Of a DNA stretch of 64,000 nt, positions 12,297-23,790 are shown one piece after another (the stretch's first letter is position 1; each line of letters begins with the position of its first letter). Position numbers and translations under genes: made by a program. The DNA lies in the NCBI GenBank assembly GCA_014529385.2, contig CM043946.1:39439558-39503557 (forward strand), read 5' to 3'. Under the pieces are notes generated by a model. The model searched no databases. It was given only the letters and a program-made list of their open reading frames with translations, and had not been told where the DNA came from. The stretch is from Adiantum capillus-veneris. Taxonomy: Eukaryota > Streptophyta > Polypodiopsida > Polypodiales > Pteridaceae.

Positions 12297-13377
12297 AGCT
12301 ACGCTTCACAGTAGTTTACTTTCCTGGGAAAAATTCGGCAGAGTTTCCCCTGTAAACTGACCTTTGAACCAATATCAACCTGTCAAATGAACCAAGAAAG
12401 CTTCAGATTCTACATAAATTTCGGCAGAGTCTCCTTTGTAAAATGGCTCTGGTGTACTAAAAAACAGACCAAAAAACAGCTCAAAAACACTCTCTCTGAC
12501 ACTGTAAGTTGTGGGTAAACCTGTCCTGCACCTGTACTGTCTCTGACTGTCCTGTCACTGTCCTGTAAGCATAGACTGCGACAATGCCTCAACGGCAGTA
12601 AAGCAAAGATGCAATCGCAACTGTCTAACTCACAGTCAATACATCCTAGCTGCCTATCTAAGGGTGCTCGAGGGATCGCTCCAAGACCTGTATCACCAAA
12701 AGGATCTCAACATTCGAGAATCCCCCAGCTCAATAAAACCTCACTCGATCCTCAACAAAGGCTGCAGTAAATCTGACAGTACATAGACTTCCCACAAAGT
12801 CATACAGCCACAAATTTCCCACTGTATGCTGTAACCGTTGCGGCGGTTGTTTGCTGCGTGACTCACAGCCAGCAAACCCTTAATAGACATACATCATCGC
12901 TGACAATACATCCCATGTGGAAGTACCTGCAATGTCAGGATGAAATCTGGAATATCAAGCAGCAAACACAAGCTACCTGATGAACTAGTGGATGTCGCCT
13001 ACAGTCTGTGTGTAGATGCGCCTGTGTTGTATGTGACATGCCTCCAAGAACTGTGAGCCGTCCTTCGATGTGTAGACAGCCACAAATCAACACTCTGGGA
13101 GTGTCGATATCCTCAGCACCTGCAATCGTAGGCCGAAAACCCCAAATTTGCAGAGTCGGATCTGCACCCGCTGAGACCACGTAGTCGAAAATGGCCTGCG
13201 CAGAACTTTGTCGAAGCCGAACGGTAACCGAGATGACCTCAGAATGAAATTTTGAGCACACCAAGCCCTATGGGTTCTCCCACAAGATTTGGGGCCGTGT
13301 CTTTGCCTGTCGAATTTCACTTCAACCTGAGCTGGTGACTCTAGCCTCCTGCAGTGCTGCCCCGAGCCTCGATCTGA
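12297..13377 (-). other. copia-1 untranslated leader
   Basis: About 1.1 kb between the primer-binding site and the gag start, unusually long for Copia. It carries only short frames with no known motif. CTGTCCTGTCACTG-type near-repeats occur around 12510-12570. Confidence 0.7.
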
Positions 13378-13389
13378 GCTCTGATACCA
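13378..13389 (-). other. copia-1 primer-binding site (initiator tRNA-Met)
   Basis: On the minus strand TGGTATCAGAGC, the complement of the 3' end of plant initiator tRNA-Met. It lies two bases after the 5' LTR end. Confidence 0.93.
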
Positions 13390-13391
13390 GT

Positions 13392-13583
13392 TGAAGGAGT
13401 ACGAGCGGAAGTGAGACACGAGAGAGAGTGCGAGAAGAAGAGCACGACGATATGGTGAACTCGCTCTACTATAATGTGTAGAGCATAGTGAGTTCTTATT
13501 AGGTTTTTACAAAAGAATATGTGTACATACCTGGCGGCCCACCCACTTACCTGGGCGACCACATTGGGCTTTATACCCCAACA
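13392..13583 (-). repeat. copia-1 5' LTR
   Basis: 192 bp, nearly identical to 7930-8129, with the same TGTTGGGGTATAAAG start. It would drive transcription leftward through gag-pol. A TATAAAG box is at 13569-13575. Confidence 0.95.
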
Positions 13584-13588
13584 CTAAC

Positions 13589-15240
13589 CATGCCCTTCTC
13601 AACTAACTCATGCACTTGCCGCATAATCTCCTCTTGTTGAGCTTGAGAAACTCTATAAGGAGGTTTATTAGGCGGTGAACTTTCTAGAAGAAGTTCAATT
13701 GCACGGTCATCATTGCCTCGATTAGGAGGTAATTCACAAGGGATGTCGTCAATAAAGACATCTTGAAATTTCTTGACAAAATTGGATAACTCTAGTTCCT
13801 TGTGATTATTTATATTTTCTTTTGCTAAAGCATTAGGTTCATTTTGAGACTCTTTAACAAAAATCATGTACACGGAAATAGAGCTCTTTATTGACTTATT
13901 GAAAGCTTGTGTATGTACAATCGGTATGGTGTTACCCATCTCCTTAGCATCTATGTACATATCTTTTTCATTGAACGTAAAGTAGGTTTTCCTTTCAGGG
14001 AATTTAACATTGGCAGCCATGCAATCAAACCATGGTGCCCTAGGATTACATCCTCGTGCTTGAGAGGAGAGATAAAGAAGTCCTCTTGTCCACATAGCTT
14101 TGGAGATGGAACCTCAATTTCCCAATTAAGGGAGTGACTGAAGCTTCTTGCCCCTTGAAAGCATCATCTGCGAGTAGGACATCTCCCATCTCATAGGCTT
14201 GGATGCCTAGCTTTGTGGACAACTTTGGATATGAAATTGTGAGTGGAACATTGGTCAAAGAGAATAAAATCATCATGTTCTCTTACCTTTCCCCAAGCAT
14301 GGCATAGAGGAGATCCTTTGTGGTGAGCTTCCTCTTCTTGGATTTCAACCAAGGTAGCTCTAGGAGGCTCATGGCGGGTGTTCTTTTGGGGGCAAGCACT
14401 GTACACATGCCCTTGCTCGCCGCATTTGAAATACTGATTATCCTTGCGATAACGTTCAAGCTCTTCAGGAGAGTTTGTTTTTGCCTTTGTAAACTTCCTT
14501 CTCCTTAGCTTTGTTGTTATTGGAATTGCCCTTAGGAGACTTTTGGACATTGTCCTTCCCCTTAGGCTCATTGGAACCCTTGTTTTCCATGGGCTTAAGA
14601 TTTCTCTTAGCCCCTGTTTGGAAAATGATTTGTGAGCCACCATGGTATGGTGTTTGATCGCAGATATGGTGCATGGCCTTTGGGAGTTGACATACTCTGC
14701 CATATCTTCAGTTATGCCCACACAAAATTGTTGTTTTTGCTCTCAAAAATCCATCTTTTTGAAGACAGTGGCTTTGAGATGTAAGTCCCAAAACTTGTCT
14801 ACATATTTGTGAATGTATTCGTAGGGAGAGAGCTACAAGCTTCACCATTCGGTGAGTACTTTGTCTTTGGCATCGGTGGCCAAAAATTGCTTCATGATGG
14901 AAGCTCTTAAAGCTTTCTATGTTCGTGGGGCTTCACCGTTCGCCCATAGGCTAGACCACCATTGCGTGGCGGACTTTTGAAAGTGCATAACTACATGGGG
15001 TAGCTTAGAGGACTCCATGAAGCCCTCATCTCCAAACTTCCTTGTGAAACTTCCAAAAGAGGCCTTGTGAAATATTTAGACAGGTTTTGGGACTTACATC
15101 CCTCATCACGAGGTTTCACTGCTACTCAACGGTGATGCCCCGTTATCTGCACGAAGCAGGCGCACTGCAAGGCTGAAAAATCCCTATTCTACTTACTCAA
15201 TTGCAATTAATAATACCAACCATTTATAGCTAGCTTGAGG
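13589..15240 (-). pseudogene. gypsy-2 gag, protease and start of reverse transcriptase
   Basis: Read right to left. At about 14720-15060 is a decayed Ty3/Gypsy gag core (FQKSATQWWSSLW, then ALRASIMKQFLA and SPYEYIHKYVDKFWDLHLKA). At about 14410 is a zinc knuckle CGEQGHVYSAC preceded by a remnant cysteine (YFKCGEQGHVYSAC). At about 14230-14280 is the protease neighbourhood FILFDQCSTHNFIS, where the expected DSG has become DQC. At 13589-13720 the RT approach region reads ELPPNRGNDDRAIELL and PPYRVSQAQQEEIMRQVHELVEKGMV. Several frames are used and stops occur, so it is dead. RT continues at 7924 on the other side of copia-1. Confidence 0.85.
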
Positions 15241-15275
15241 ACCTCCCTTCTTGAGCAAGAAAAGAGAAACCTTGT

Positions 15276-15287
15276 GCTCTGATACCA
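15276..15287 (-). other. gypsy-2 primer-binding site (initiator tRNA-Met)
   Basis: On the minus strand TGGTATCAGAGC, one base inside the 5' LTR (which ends ATGTTACA). This fixes the LTR boundary and the direction of the element. Confidence 0.9.
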
Positions 15288-15288
15288 A

Positions 15289-15957
15289 TGTAACATTTAA
15301 TGGCCTAGTAACTTGTGTGTAGCGGAAAATAGCATAGACATAGTGAGCATTTCATTAGAATAGATTCCTAATGAGCATAGCAAGAGTGCTTGGATGGAGA
15401 GAGCAACAGAAAGCATAACACCTAGTTAGATAGGCATGAACAAGACTTAAAAAGAGAGAGAAATTAAGCTATTGACAACAGTTGAGGGGACTGGATTTCC
15501 ATGGAGCTAGTCCCCCTCCAAAAAGGCTTTGGATTATAGGTTTCCCACATCAAGGGAGACATTTTACAATGCAATACTTTGTGTTTGTTCAATAACTTGA
15601 TGGTGCAATGCAGCTGGAAGCTTCAAGCACCATGCACACACTTATAAAACACAACATCAATTCCCTCATGGTCTCAGACCCAAGACCTCACACACCTTCG
15701 AACATGGTGAGAGCTACCGGGGTATGAGAGTAGATTGAGAGGAAGAAGGAGTAGTCTTACAAGAAAGAAGTATATCTCCTCACATAATCACTCATAATAG
15801 CTTAGCATAGCTTAGTAATTAGCATGGTAGAGGAGATGAGCATGAATTGAAGCTTGGCTCTTGGTTGGATTTGCATCACAAATCCAAGAGTTGTTGGTGT
15901 AGGCTCCCCTTCTCACAAGCTTGGAGTAGATGACGAGCTTTTCATTAAAGCTTGATA

Positions 15958-15996
<39 letters not shown>

Positions 15997-16542
15997 TTCT
16001 TTCTTCACACATGAGATTGTGTGAGTGTGTGTGATAATGCCTTGCCAAAATCAGCCCCCTCTCGCTCTTGGTCGACCCCTCTTGCAAATTACTCATGCTG
16101 GCACCCCATTGGACCCTAGCAAAGCTTAGCCAATCATGATTGAGAAGCATAATAACGCCTTGTGACATGTGTCCCCCTTTTCCCTTTTGTGAGAGCTTTA
16201 GGTAATTAAATAATGCAACTAAACTCTCATTGGACCCCTTTGTCTTCTAGCCAATAGGAATCAGGCAAGCCATTGGGCTACTGATGCTCATTGGACCCCT
16301 TGGGAGAGTGTCCAATAGTCTTCTAGAGAGCTTGATTCTTATTGATTCTTTTATCAAGTGTTTTTAAATAAATTAAACTAGATTTACTCTAGCCTAATTC
16401 TCATTGGTCCACCTCTATGGCCATCCAATACGATTGAGTGCACCTTGTGGGCAACTGGGCTAGGGAGCTGACATGTGTCCCCTATTCCCTTTGTGTAAAG
16501 GGAGCCTCTGTGTGTGTGTGTGTGTGTGTGTGTGGCTCCCTC

Positions 16543-16576
<34 letters not shown>

Positions 16577-16963
16577 TGTGTGTGTGTTTGTCTCTCATCC
16601 CCTACTTACAGGGCTCCCCCCCTCCTTTGTAGGAGTCTTGAAGTCTTTTGTGTACACTCACAAACCATCCAATTTTACTAAGCTTGACCATTTGGACATA
16701 ACCTTTGAATTTTGGAACCTTAGCATTTTGGAAGTCTTGATGGGCTGAACCTTAGGGTCTTTGAATCCCATTGTTGCACATTGCTCTTTTGCAGATGGGC
16801 CCCCCTTTGGATTCCTATTTTCCCTCCTTTGGATCCCTACTGTGGCCGGTTTGCCGACTTAACCAATATTCTAGCTTTTTCTCCCCTGGCACTTCCCCAT
16901 ATTAAATGACCAGTTTAACATGAGAAAATCATTTAGGAGAATTAGATATTAGTTATTATGACA
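15289..16963 (-). repeat. gypsy-2 5' LTR
   Basis: About 1675 bp, from the primer-binding site to the boundary shared with 807. On the minus strand it starts TGTCATAATAAC and ends ATGTTACA. The part 16078-16963 repeats 1-807; the rest would match sequence left of the window. It contains a GA tract (15959-15994) and a GT tract (16507-16588) that is far shorter in the other LTR, plus a small duplication near 16795-16840. The sequence just right of it is gypsy-1 integrase, so gypsy-2 inserted into gypsy-1. Confidence 0.8.
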
Positions 16964-16968
16964 CTGAA

Positions 16969-17742
16969 TGTGTTAATCAGGTGCTAGAGGATATGTTATG
17001 AGCATACACTACCAAAAGGCAATCAAATTGGAAATATTATCTCCTTATTCTCGAGTTTGCTTATAATAGTGCAAACCATGTCACAATTGGTTTTAGTCCT
17101 TTCATACTTATGTATGGTTTTCAACCTAGATAACCAATTATGGTGGGGTTGGTGACTGAGAAACTTTAACATGTCAATAATTTTCTCCAAGACCACATGG
17201 ATATGCTAAAACTTGCTCATTAAATTTTTTGACAAGCTTAAGTTAGATACCAGAAATATGTTGATGAGAAACGTAGGCGAGTAATCTTTACAAAAGGGGA
17301 AGAGGTATTTTTACGTGTGTCACAACATTCAGAAAGTCTGAAAATTGGGCCAACACCTAAATTATCTCTACGATAATGTGGACCTTTTAAGATACTCAAG
17401 CGAGTTGGAGATATGGCTTACAAACTCTCTTTACTTGCAAACTCTTGTATTCATCCGATTTTTCATGTAATTCATTTACGTGAACGCTTGCATAGGGACA
17501 ACAATGTCATTGACCAATAGATTTTGGTTTATTTCATTGAACCTCCAACCTAGCCGCATGAGTTTGAGCGCATTCTCAACTATCATGATTTATGTATGCA
17601 TCGTCATGTGCATCGTCAACCATTAGTCAGGTGAAAAGACAAACCCGAGGAAGGTTCCACTTGGGAAAACATTAGTGTTCTTAAGAAGAAATTTCCCACT
17701 TTTGTTCTTGAGGACAAAAAGAATTCTCCAAGGGGGGAGTAA
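16969..17742 (+). pseudogene. gypsy-1 integrase C-terminus with chromodomain-like tail
   Basis: Plus-strand Ty3/Gypsy integrase remnant with several stops. Recognisable in order are SNWKYYLLILEFAYNSANH, GFSPFILMYGFQPR, RYQKYVDEKRR, FTKGEEVFLRV, CGPFKILKRVGDMAYKLSL, HPIFHVIHLRERL and a tail FERILNYHDLCMHRHVHRQPL with STWENI, like a chromovirus chromodomain. The catalytic core upstream is absent because gypsy-2 is inserted at 16963/16964. The rest of gypsy-1 should lie left of this window. Confidence 0.88.
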
Positions 17743-17850
17743 TGTCAAGCCAAGGGCTAGTTTGAGCCAAGCTTGGGTGTTTGCCTATATAAGGGCAAGA
17801 GACTGGGAGGTGAGGTAGGATTTTGACTCCCAAAGGAGCATTTTCAATTA
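17731..17850 (+). repeat. gypsy-1 polypurine tract and start of 3' LTR
   Basis: AGGGGGGAGTAA at 17731-17742 is a textbook polypurine tract, followed by an LTR beginning TGTCAAGCC at 17743. A TATATAAGG promoter box lies at about 17791. After roughly 100 bp the sequence changes to Copia gag material, so the LTR is truncated. Confidence 0.75.
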
Positions 17851-18110
17851 ATTCTAGAAATAAGACTTGTTCCAAGTGTGGCAAAGAGGGACATATAGCC
17901 AAAGATTACCTAGCGTCAAAATCTTGTAGCATCTACAAAAAAGAAGGGCCATCCCCCGTCCAAGTGCTTCAAAAAAGACAAAGGTAGTACCCATAGCAGT
18001 TTGAAGCCTAAAAGGTCAATTTGTCTGGTAGAAGAAGACAAAGAAGCACGCAACAACCTTCTTGTTTCTTGTGACTACGAATATATGACAACATCTCTAT
18101 ACATCTATTC
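17850..18110 (+). pseudogene. gag zinc-knuckle fragment (copia-5)
   Basis: The plus strand reads KTCSKCGKEGHIAKDY, a CX2CX4HX4C knuckle whose last cysteine has become tyrosine, then lysine-rich sequence. A polypurine tract and LTR follow at 18224-18623, so pol has been lost between gag and the 3' end. Assignment to Copia is by the style of the knuckle and the LTR, not by pol. Confidence 0.6.
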
Positions 18111-18223
18111 AAGAGGAGGTCTGCAATGTTTCTTGAATTAGGGACGTTTTGTCTCCTAGACTGTAGATGTTATTTTGCTCCTAGGTTGAAGTGTGTCAAA
18201 GTTTTCATATATCATATGGTAAA

Positions 18224-18623
18224 CCCCAAGGGGAGGACTATTAGGTTTATGGGCTTTATCCTATGCTTTGGCATGTATCACCCTAGCCTACTAGATGCCT
18301 AGGTGACAAGAATCATATGGTAGCATGTGGAAAAGACATCTTAGTTTGCAAGTACCCATGGGGGGACATTTTAAAAGGGTGTGGACTTGGACTTAGTAAA
18401 AAGGTGCTTAAAAGGGCCTAAAAGAATACCATAAGTTGTCTAGTGGATTTGGGCTGATTTGGAGCCTCGTATGATGTAATGTACGATTTTAGATGAGATG
18501 CCTATTCTAGCTCTATATAATGAACCTCTTTCTACTCACTTTCAATCAATATAAATATCATTTTGTGTCTACACTCTACTCCAAACTCTATTGTGTGATT
18601 AAGTAGTGATTAGCATATCAACA
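18224..18623 (+). repeat. copia-5 polypurine tract and 3' LTR
   Basis: CCCCAAGGGGAGGA (18224-18237) precedes an LTR-like segment from 18239 (TATTAGGTTTATGGGC, probably TGTTAGG originally) to 18623 (ATATCAACA). It contains CTCTATATAATG near 18518, a good promoter box, followed by an R/U5-like stretch (CAATCAATATAA). No second copy is in the window, so the exact ends are inferred. Confidence 0.6.
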
Positions 18624-20055
18624 CCATGAATGGCTCTCTCTTTTATCCTCTCTAATCTCTACCTTTGTAACATGGCACCTTTCATCTCGGGTATGTCTAC
18701 ATCAAGAGTGAACATTCTTCCCACCTTCTTACCTTGCAAAATTAGCCTTCCATTCAATTTATATTCTTGTACATATAGACCATCAAAATTAAACATAGCC
18801 TACAATCCCTGTTCAATTATTTGCCCACTAGACACCTAGTTCTTTCTAATATTGGGCATGTGCAGTACATTAGCTATGTAAACTTTTTTACTTTCCAAGG
18901 ATAGTAGCACAATCCTTGTATATGCAATAGGATCTATTGCATCATCCCCAATTTCAACATAACCAAGATTTTCCAAAGTTGGCAAGCCCTTGAACCACTC
19001 ACCTTGTCTGATCATGTGATTGAATGCACTTGAATCCACATGTCATACAAACGGTTACCTCATTTTGTTACATTTGCAAACATAGTGGTCATAATATGCT
19101 ACATAACAAACAATCTCTTGTGCTCATCTGCACCCTTGCTAGAAGTGTTACAATTATTTTGTTTGGCCTGTTTGTGTCAGATAGTCATACTCAAAGTGGT
19201 CTTGCACATCGATTGCCATTATTGTTTACATTGTTTCTGTAGCAATTACCACAAAAAAATTTGATTCTCCCAACCTCAAAATTTTCCTCTACCAGTTGTA
19301 TTCTACCTTTGACCATCATACTTCTATTGGTTGCCTTGATATAATTTTTTTAGACCATGGCAACCTCCTTGACTTGCAAAGCACCACTAGCTAAATATCT
19401 GTTGTTGTAAAAAACCTGTTTAAAATTGTTTATACCTTGTGAAGACAATTCTTATCCTTTTTTATAATCAATAAAGACACAAGGTTTATAAAATTTGAAA
19501 TGTTCTCCCATTTATGAATGAAGGTCTTAACTATGTGTACACATGTCCCAAGCCACACAAGCATACTTCCACCTTATCATCACCATTAGTAGTAACTCCA
19601 AATAGCTACAAGGGACTCACATAATACGTCCTTAAATTTTTCGTCTAAGACAAGTCCTTTTTTCTACATAGTATGGAAATTTGTCTTCCACCACATCTTT
19701 CTTGCCTTGTTATTAGTGACATTTAGTGAGATCAAACTCCTCCAAGCCTTCTTGAGAAAATTGGCATCCTAAATTATGCCCAATCATTGTACCTTGCACA
19801 TGGACATATAACCAATACATGACCATCCATGCTCCCTAGTTCCAATTTGAATGCTTTCACATATTGAGGGGTAGGAATTTTCTTAGGCAAAGCTAGTGCA
19901 TCTTCATTCTCACGTTCAATGTATTCTCTATAACCTTTGCCCATCCCAAAATTGGTCATTATGAACTTCCAACTACGGAAGTTGTCCTTGCCTAGCTTCT
20001 CACTGGCAGTTTGGTTGATTCCATCATTGTCAAACACGTTCACAGAAAATGACAA
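18624..20055 (-). pseudogene. copia-3 gag and protease remnant
   Basis: Minus strand. The start at 20055 opens a gag of the DUF4219 type (LGKDNFRSWKFIMTNFGMGKGY, then PTPQYVKAFKLELGSM). After about 700 bp of broken sequence comes the protease region (18836-19039): DSSAFNHMIRQGEWFKGLP, GYVEIGDDAI and VYIANVLHMPNI, where the DSG of the active site reads DSS. The following 200 bp still read FNFDGLYVQEYKLNGRL and LILQGKKVGRMFTLD. No integrase or RT follows; the sequence ends at the copia-5 LTR. Confidence 0.78.
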
Positions 20056-20334
20056 AACTCCACAAAACTTTTGGCATACTAAGAATAGACTTTATTTGTC
20101 ACAAGGCCTGAACAAAATTTGCATCTATAAGCCCAAGGCTAGGATCTCCTCACCCAGTTTGTTTGTCCTCTTGACCCCCACCCCTTTCCCACATTGAAAG
20201 ATTCATCAATGATCCTTTGTATAGAAACTCAGGTTCTCATTCATGCATGTATGGAGGCAAGTTGTCTATTCTATTGTTGTTTAGGTTTCCTTACTTTTTG
20301 GAATAGACTACTTGTTGGTATTAACAACTAAGAG

Positions 20335-20455
<121 letters not shown>

Positions 20456-20479
20456 AACGAGAGGAGGTACACAATGTAG

Positions 20480-20700
20480 ACTCTAAGATAACTCTTGATT
20501 ATGCATTAGAAAAGAGAGGTTACAAGCCTCTTATATAGGCATAGAAAGAGGGTGACATCATGCCTAAATCATGGGGTGAAGCCTCATCATATACATCATC
20601 ATCCTAGGTAAAATCTACACACATTTCATGGGGTGAAACCTCACCATATATCTCATCATCCTAGGTGGAAACTACATGCTGCAAAGGACAATGTGGTCAA
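20480..20700 (-). repeat. dispersed LTR-like repeat, copy 1
   Basis: Shares a block with 28735-28870: ATAACTCTTGA, the TATA-containing GCCTATATAAGA (minus strand), GGGTGACATCATG and GGGGTGAAACCTCACCATATA. The last motif is itself repeated here (about 20570 and 20636). The promoter-like box reads on the minus strand. It adjoins Copia gag at 20731, so it may be an LTR of that element. Confidence 0.6.
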
Positions 20701-20730
20701 ATGAGGGAGCTAATGCACTCAAGAGAACTA

Positions 20731-21190
20731 CTACTTTGTTCCTTTGGGGACCTCACAATTGATGTGTGTGAGCTGGGTAATAATGCTCATTAGTCTATTG
20801 ATGAGACTAGAGACATTCTCCCCTTGATGAAGCATGACTAGCTTGTACAAGCTTTGCTTCAAGCCAATTCTACTTTGCTTTGTCTTTGCACCAAAATTTC
20901 CCTCTAGTATGTTGCATGCTTGAATGGCATTGGTGCAAGTGTCAATGAAGTGCAAATAATTACTGTGAGTGCAGTGACAATTATTCCTAATGCTTACTTG
21001 TACTTGGCTTGCACTTAGTGCCTTAGTTTGAGTGCCCTCACTTGTGGATGGTTCATTTGATGGCTTCGGATTGACAATAGACCACAATTGTTTCTTGATA
21101 AGATGCCCTCGCCACTTTGTTTGCCACATGTGGAACCCCTTGACATTGAAGTTATCAACACCCTTTTCACTTGGAGGTGTTCCAAGGCCA
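20731..21190 (-). pseudogene. Copia gag fragment (copia-4)
   Basis: 132 codons open from 21129 on the minus strand. The C-terminal part, IGLKQSLYKLVMLHQGENVSSLINRLMSIITQL, has the helical layout of Copia UBN2-type gag proteins. The zinc knuckle, protease and pol are absent: sequence to the left changes directly to an LTR-like repeat. Weak coding similarity extends a little upstream of the ATG. Confidence 0.65.
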
Positions 21191-22439
21191 CCGTCTACCT
21201 CTTACAATAGCACGATGATTAAATCATCTCCATAAATACATATTAATGCATACAATGCAAAATGTTGTGCTTGGGTGTCTAAAATTTTATCTTTGATAGT
21301 AAAACAATGGAGTGAAAGAGACTAAAGAAGTATTCACTTTGCTTGAATCCTTCCTTTGAGTCAAAGCAGCTTTTCTTGGGTTTGGTTTGAGAATAGTCCT
21401 CCTTGAATCCCCTTGAACCCTTTGGATGTGGTCTCCCCTAGAACTTGTATATCTCCTTACCAAGGTGGAAAGGTGCCTTGAAGGTAGAGTGTTGTCTCTT
21501 CTTGGGTCGTGTGGGAACAACCCCTTTGTGTGGGGTTAATATTGGGTGCTATATAGAAACTCATGGGTTTACTAGTGTGGGAATAATCCCTAGATCAAAT
21601 GGGACAAGAGCTTGGGACCTTGGAGCTCCAAGGCTCATGACAATCAACCCCTAGTGGGCCTTCCCAAAAATCCTATAGGGATTTATTTAGTGAGCTTGGC
21701 ATTTGGGGATTCTTCCAAAGGAAGTCTATGCATATGAATTTACCCTTGCAGACCCACCTGGCAGCTATAAGCATGATTGAAGACCCTTTGAGGTCTATTC
21801 AAGCTCCTCCACAAAAGTCAAGCCAAGTGTGGACCCCATGACCTTGCAAGGCCACAATGCCGTACTTTAGGTGGCCTAGACCACTTGCCCCATGTGGGTT
21901 GACTTGTGGTGAGGAGTGGGAAAAAAAGAATATTTTATAATTTAGCTCCCGAGGTCAACCACCCATGCACACCACTTAAAATAGCAAAGAAAAGAAATTA
22001 AGGGGTGATTGCTTGGGCTAATGGGGCTCAAATGGTGAGGTTAAGGGCTCTATAAAAAGCTTATGAGAAAAGGATTTAAGATGATGTGAATAATGCAAGT
22101 TGATGAATGTTGAAGAATTTAATTAGGGATGTAAATTAGGAAGAAATAGTGCTATATGCACTGAAAGCAAAACATTACCATCCAATGATGCAATCAAACA
22201 ATTAGTCCATCAATTGATCATTTGAAAACGATGTAGGTGGGATCAATTGTTGGGGATTAATCAATGGAGCTTCTAGCAAATGGAAGCATACAAAATGCAC
22301 CTACTAGCTAATATGCTTAGGTTCTTCCTAATCAAAATTGATTAGCCATGGTGGGTGATGGCTCACTTTGATCTTCCAAGTGAATGGCCAAACATGATTA
22401 ATCAAGTCCTTGATGAAAGAGTGCATGTGTGCAGAATGT
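21191..22439. other. unassigned stretch
   Basis: No gene, RNA or clear element recognised. Short open frames at 21287-21520 (minus) and 21445-21654 (plus) have no motif and overlap each other. Probably decayed element sequence. Confidence 0.4.
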
Positions 22440-22629
22440 GTGTGTCCTAGTGTGGTGCAGAGAGGGGAGAGAAAGAGTGCACTATGTGTGGGTGGATCAG
22501 CCTCCTGGTAGAAGAGGAGCCCCTTATTCTTTTTGGTACATGAGGAATAAGGTAGTGCATATGTACACACAATGGGTGGGCGGTGGATCGCTCCGCCATG
22601 GGTAGAAGTGTAACACCTTTACCCCAACA
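22440..22629 (-). repeat. family A Copia 3' LTR (minus copy)
   Basis: Ends in ACCCCAACA at 22629 (TGTTGGGGT on the minus strand), with the family landmarks CCCCTTATTC and GAATAAGGTAGTGCATATG also seen at 28.1-28.25 kb. The outer end is approximate. Confidence 0.65.
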
Positions 22630-23790
22630 ACCTAGGTGATGTGCTGATAAGTGAGTGCTACCAGCTAAACTACTAGCATGTAGAAGGAAACTGGCAAGAG
22701 ACTCTCTCAACCTACACCCACTGGCTTGCTCAGTCAATCTACATGCAATTGTATTGGCTCTAGTGACAGGCGAGCATTTGTATCCACCCTATAGCCTACA
22801 TGTAAATCTCGTAGAAAACTTTGTATGGTCTGCATAGCACCACAAAGCATCATGCTAGTGTCAGTCACTGTATGACTGATAATTCCTCCAGCAAATGCTC
22901 CCACTATAGCTTCTAGGTCGGGACCTCGACACTATTAGGTTGTACCATGAGATGTTTGAACACCAACAAAATATACACAAACCTGGTTGTACTAGCCTCC
23001 CTTGCACTATCTGCATACGCTACATCATCAAGACTATTTATCACATGGATGTGTTATGGCCGACATAGGGTTGGATACGTCCCTCTAATCCATAGGTGGA
23101 ATTGTGTGTCTTGGCATCAACTCATTTGAGCATATCAAAGAACTCCATATCCGTCATCTCTACTTGTGTCTCTAGGGAGTAGAATTTCTCTCCTTGTGTC
23201 TGCATAGACTCTGAAAACACCAATTGAATTTCATTAGATAATTGTCGCTCTACCTTTGTCTCTATAGAGTTTACTGGCATGTCTTGCATAGCTAAATGCT
23301 CTATCCCATGAGCATGGTGCCATGGTGGATCTCAGCCGTGAAGGAGACATGTCTCGTCTCTCGCTCAACACACAAAATTGAGATTATGTCGTCTCGTGCC
23401 TCAGATACATGCATAGGATATATTAAGCCATTATGGTCTCCCTTGGAAATCACTAGTGATGTGCCATGCATTTGGAAAGGTTGCTCTCTAAGCAGTGTCT
23501 CACACCCACAATCTATCATAACTATTTACGAAGATCAAGCTCTGTCTCAGCTGAGGAACATAGCGCACATGTTGTAACATATAGGATGCACTACTGGGCA
23601 ATGACAAGCAAACATCTCTTGTACTTGCAATGTCAAATGCCGAACTTTTGGCCAAGTGTACACAACCAAAACTTCTAGTAGAGAATGTGATGAACCACTC
23701 ACAATGTGGTGGTACGTTGAAAATTGCATCCTCATCTAGCAACCAATGGGGAGAACTATCACCTCTTAAAGACATATAAGCAGGAGGAAG
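22630..23790 (-). pseudogene. Copia family A deletion derivative, second copy
   Basis: Minus strand. From 23775 the protease region reads WLLDEDAIFNVPPHCEWF, RSFGCVHLAKSSAFDI, DVCLSLPSSASYM and HVRYVPQLRQSLIF. The next piece (23301-23519) reads QPFQMHGTSLVISKGD and ETRHVSF. Integrase and most RT are missing. Near 22780-22950 the RT-tail equivalent aligns with the tail of the 6-7 kb copy: EAIVGAFAGGIISHTVTDTS here against YAVVAFAVGVVSRAIIDTR there. The protease DSGA is DEDA, so it is inactive. The same join in two copies suggests both came from one already-deleted parent. Confidence 0.7.

Larger units (their letters stand above)
7930..13583 (-). mobile_element. copia-1, complete Ty1/Copia LTR retrotransposon
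   Basis: A 5654-bp element on the minus strand with everything expected: two LTRs starting TG and ending CA (13392-13583 and 7930-8129), a tRNA-Met primer-binding site, a long gag-pol frame, a polypurine tract, and a perfect 5-bp target duplication CTAAC (7925-7929 and 13584-13588). Its target was the reverse transcriptase gene of gypsy-2. The coding region is damaged by an amber codon, one base insertion and a 96-bp in-frame duplication, so this copy is probably not autonomous now. Domain order gag, protease, integrase, reverse transcriptase, RNase H identifies Copia. Confidence 0.97.

Noticed and set aside
13378-13389. tRNA-like sequence at the primer-binding sites
   Set aside because: Only 12 bases complementary to a tRNA 3' end; no cloverleaf around it, so no tRNA gene.
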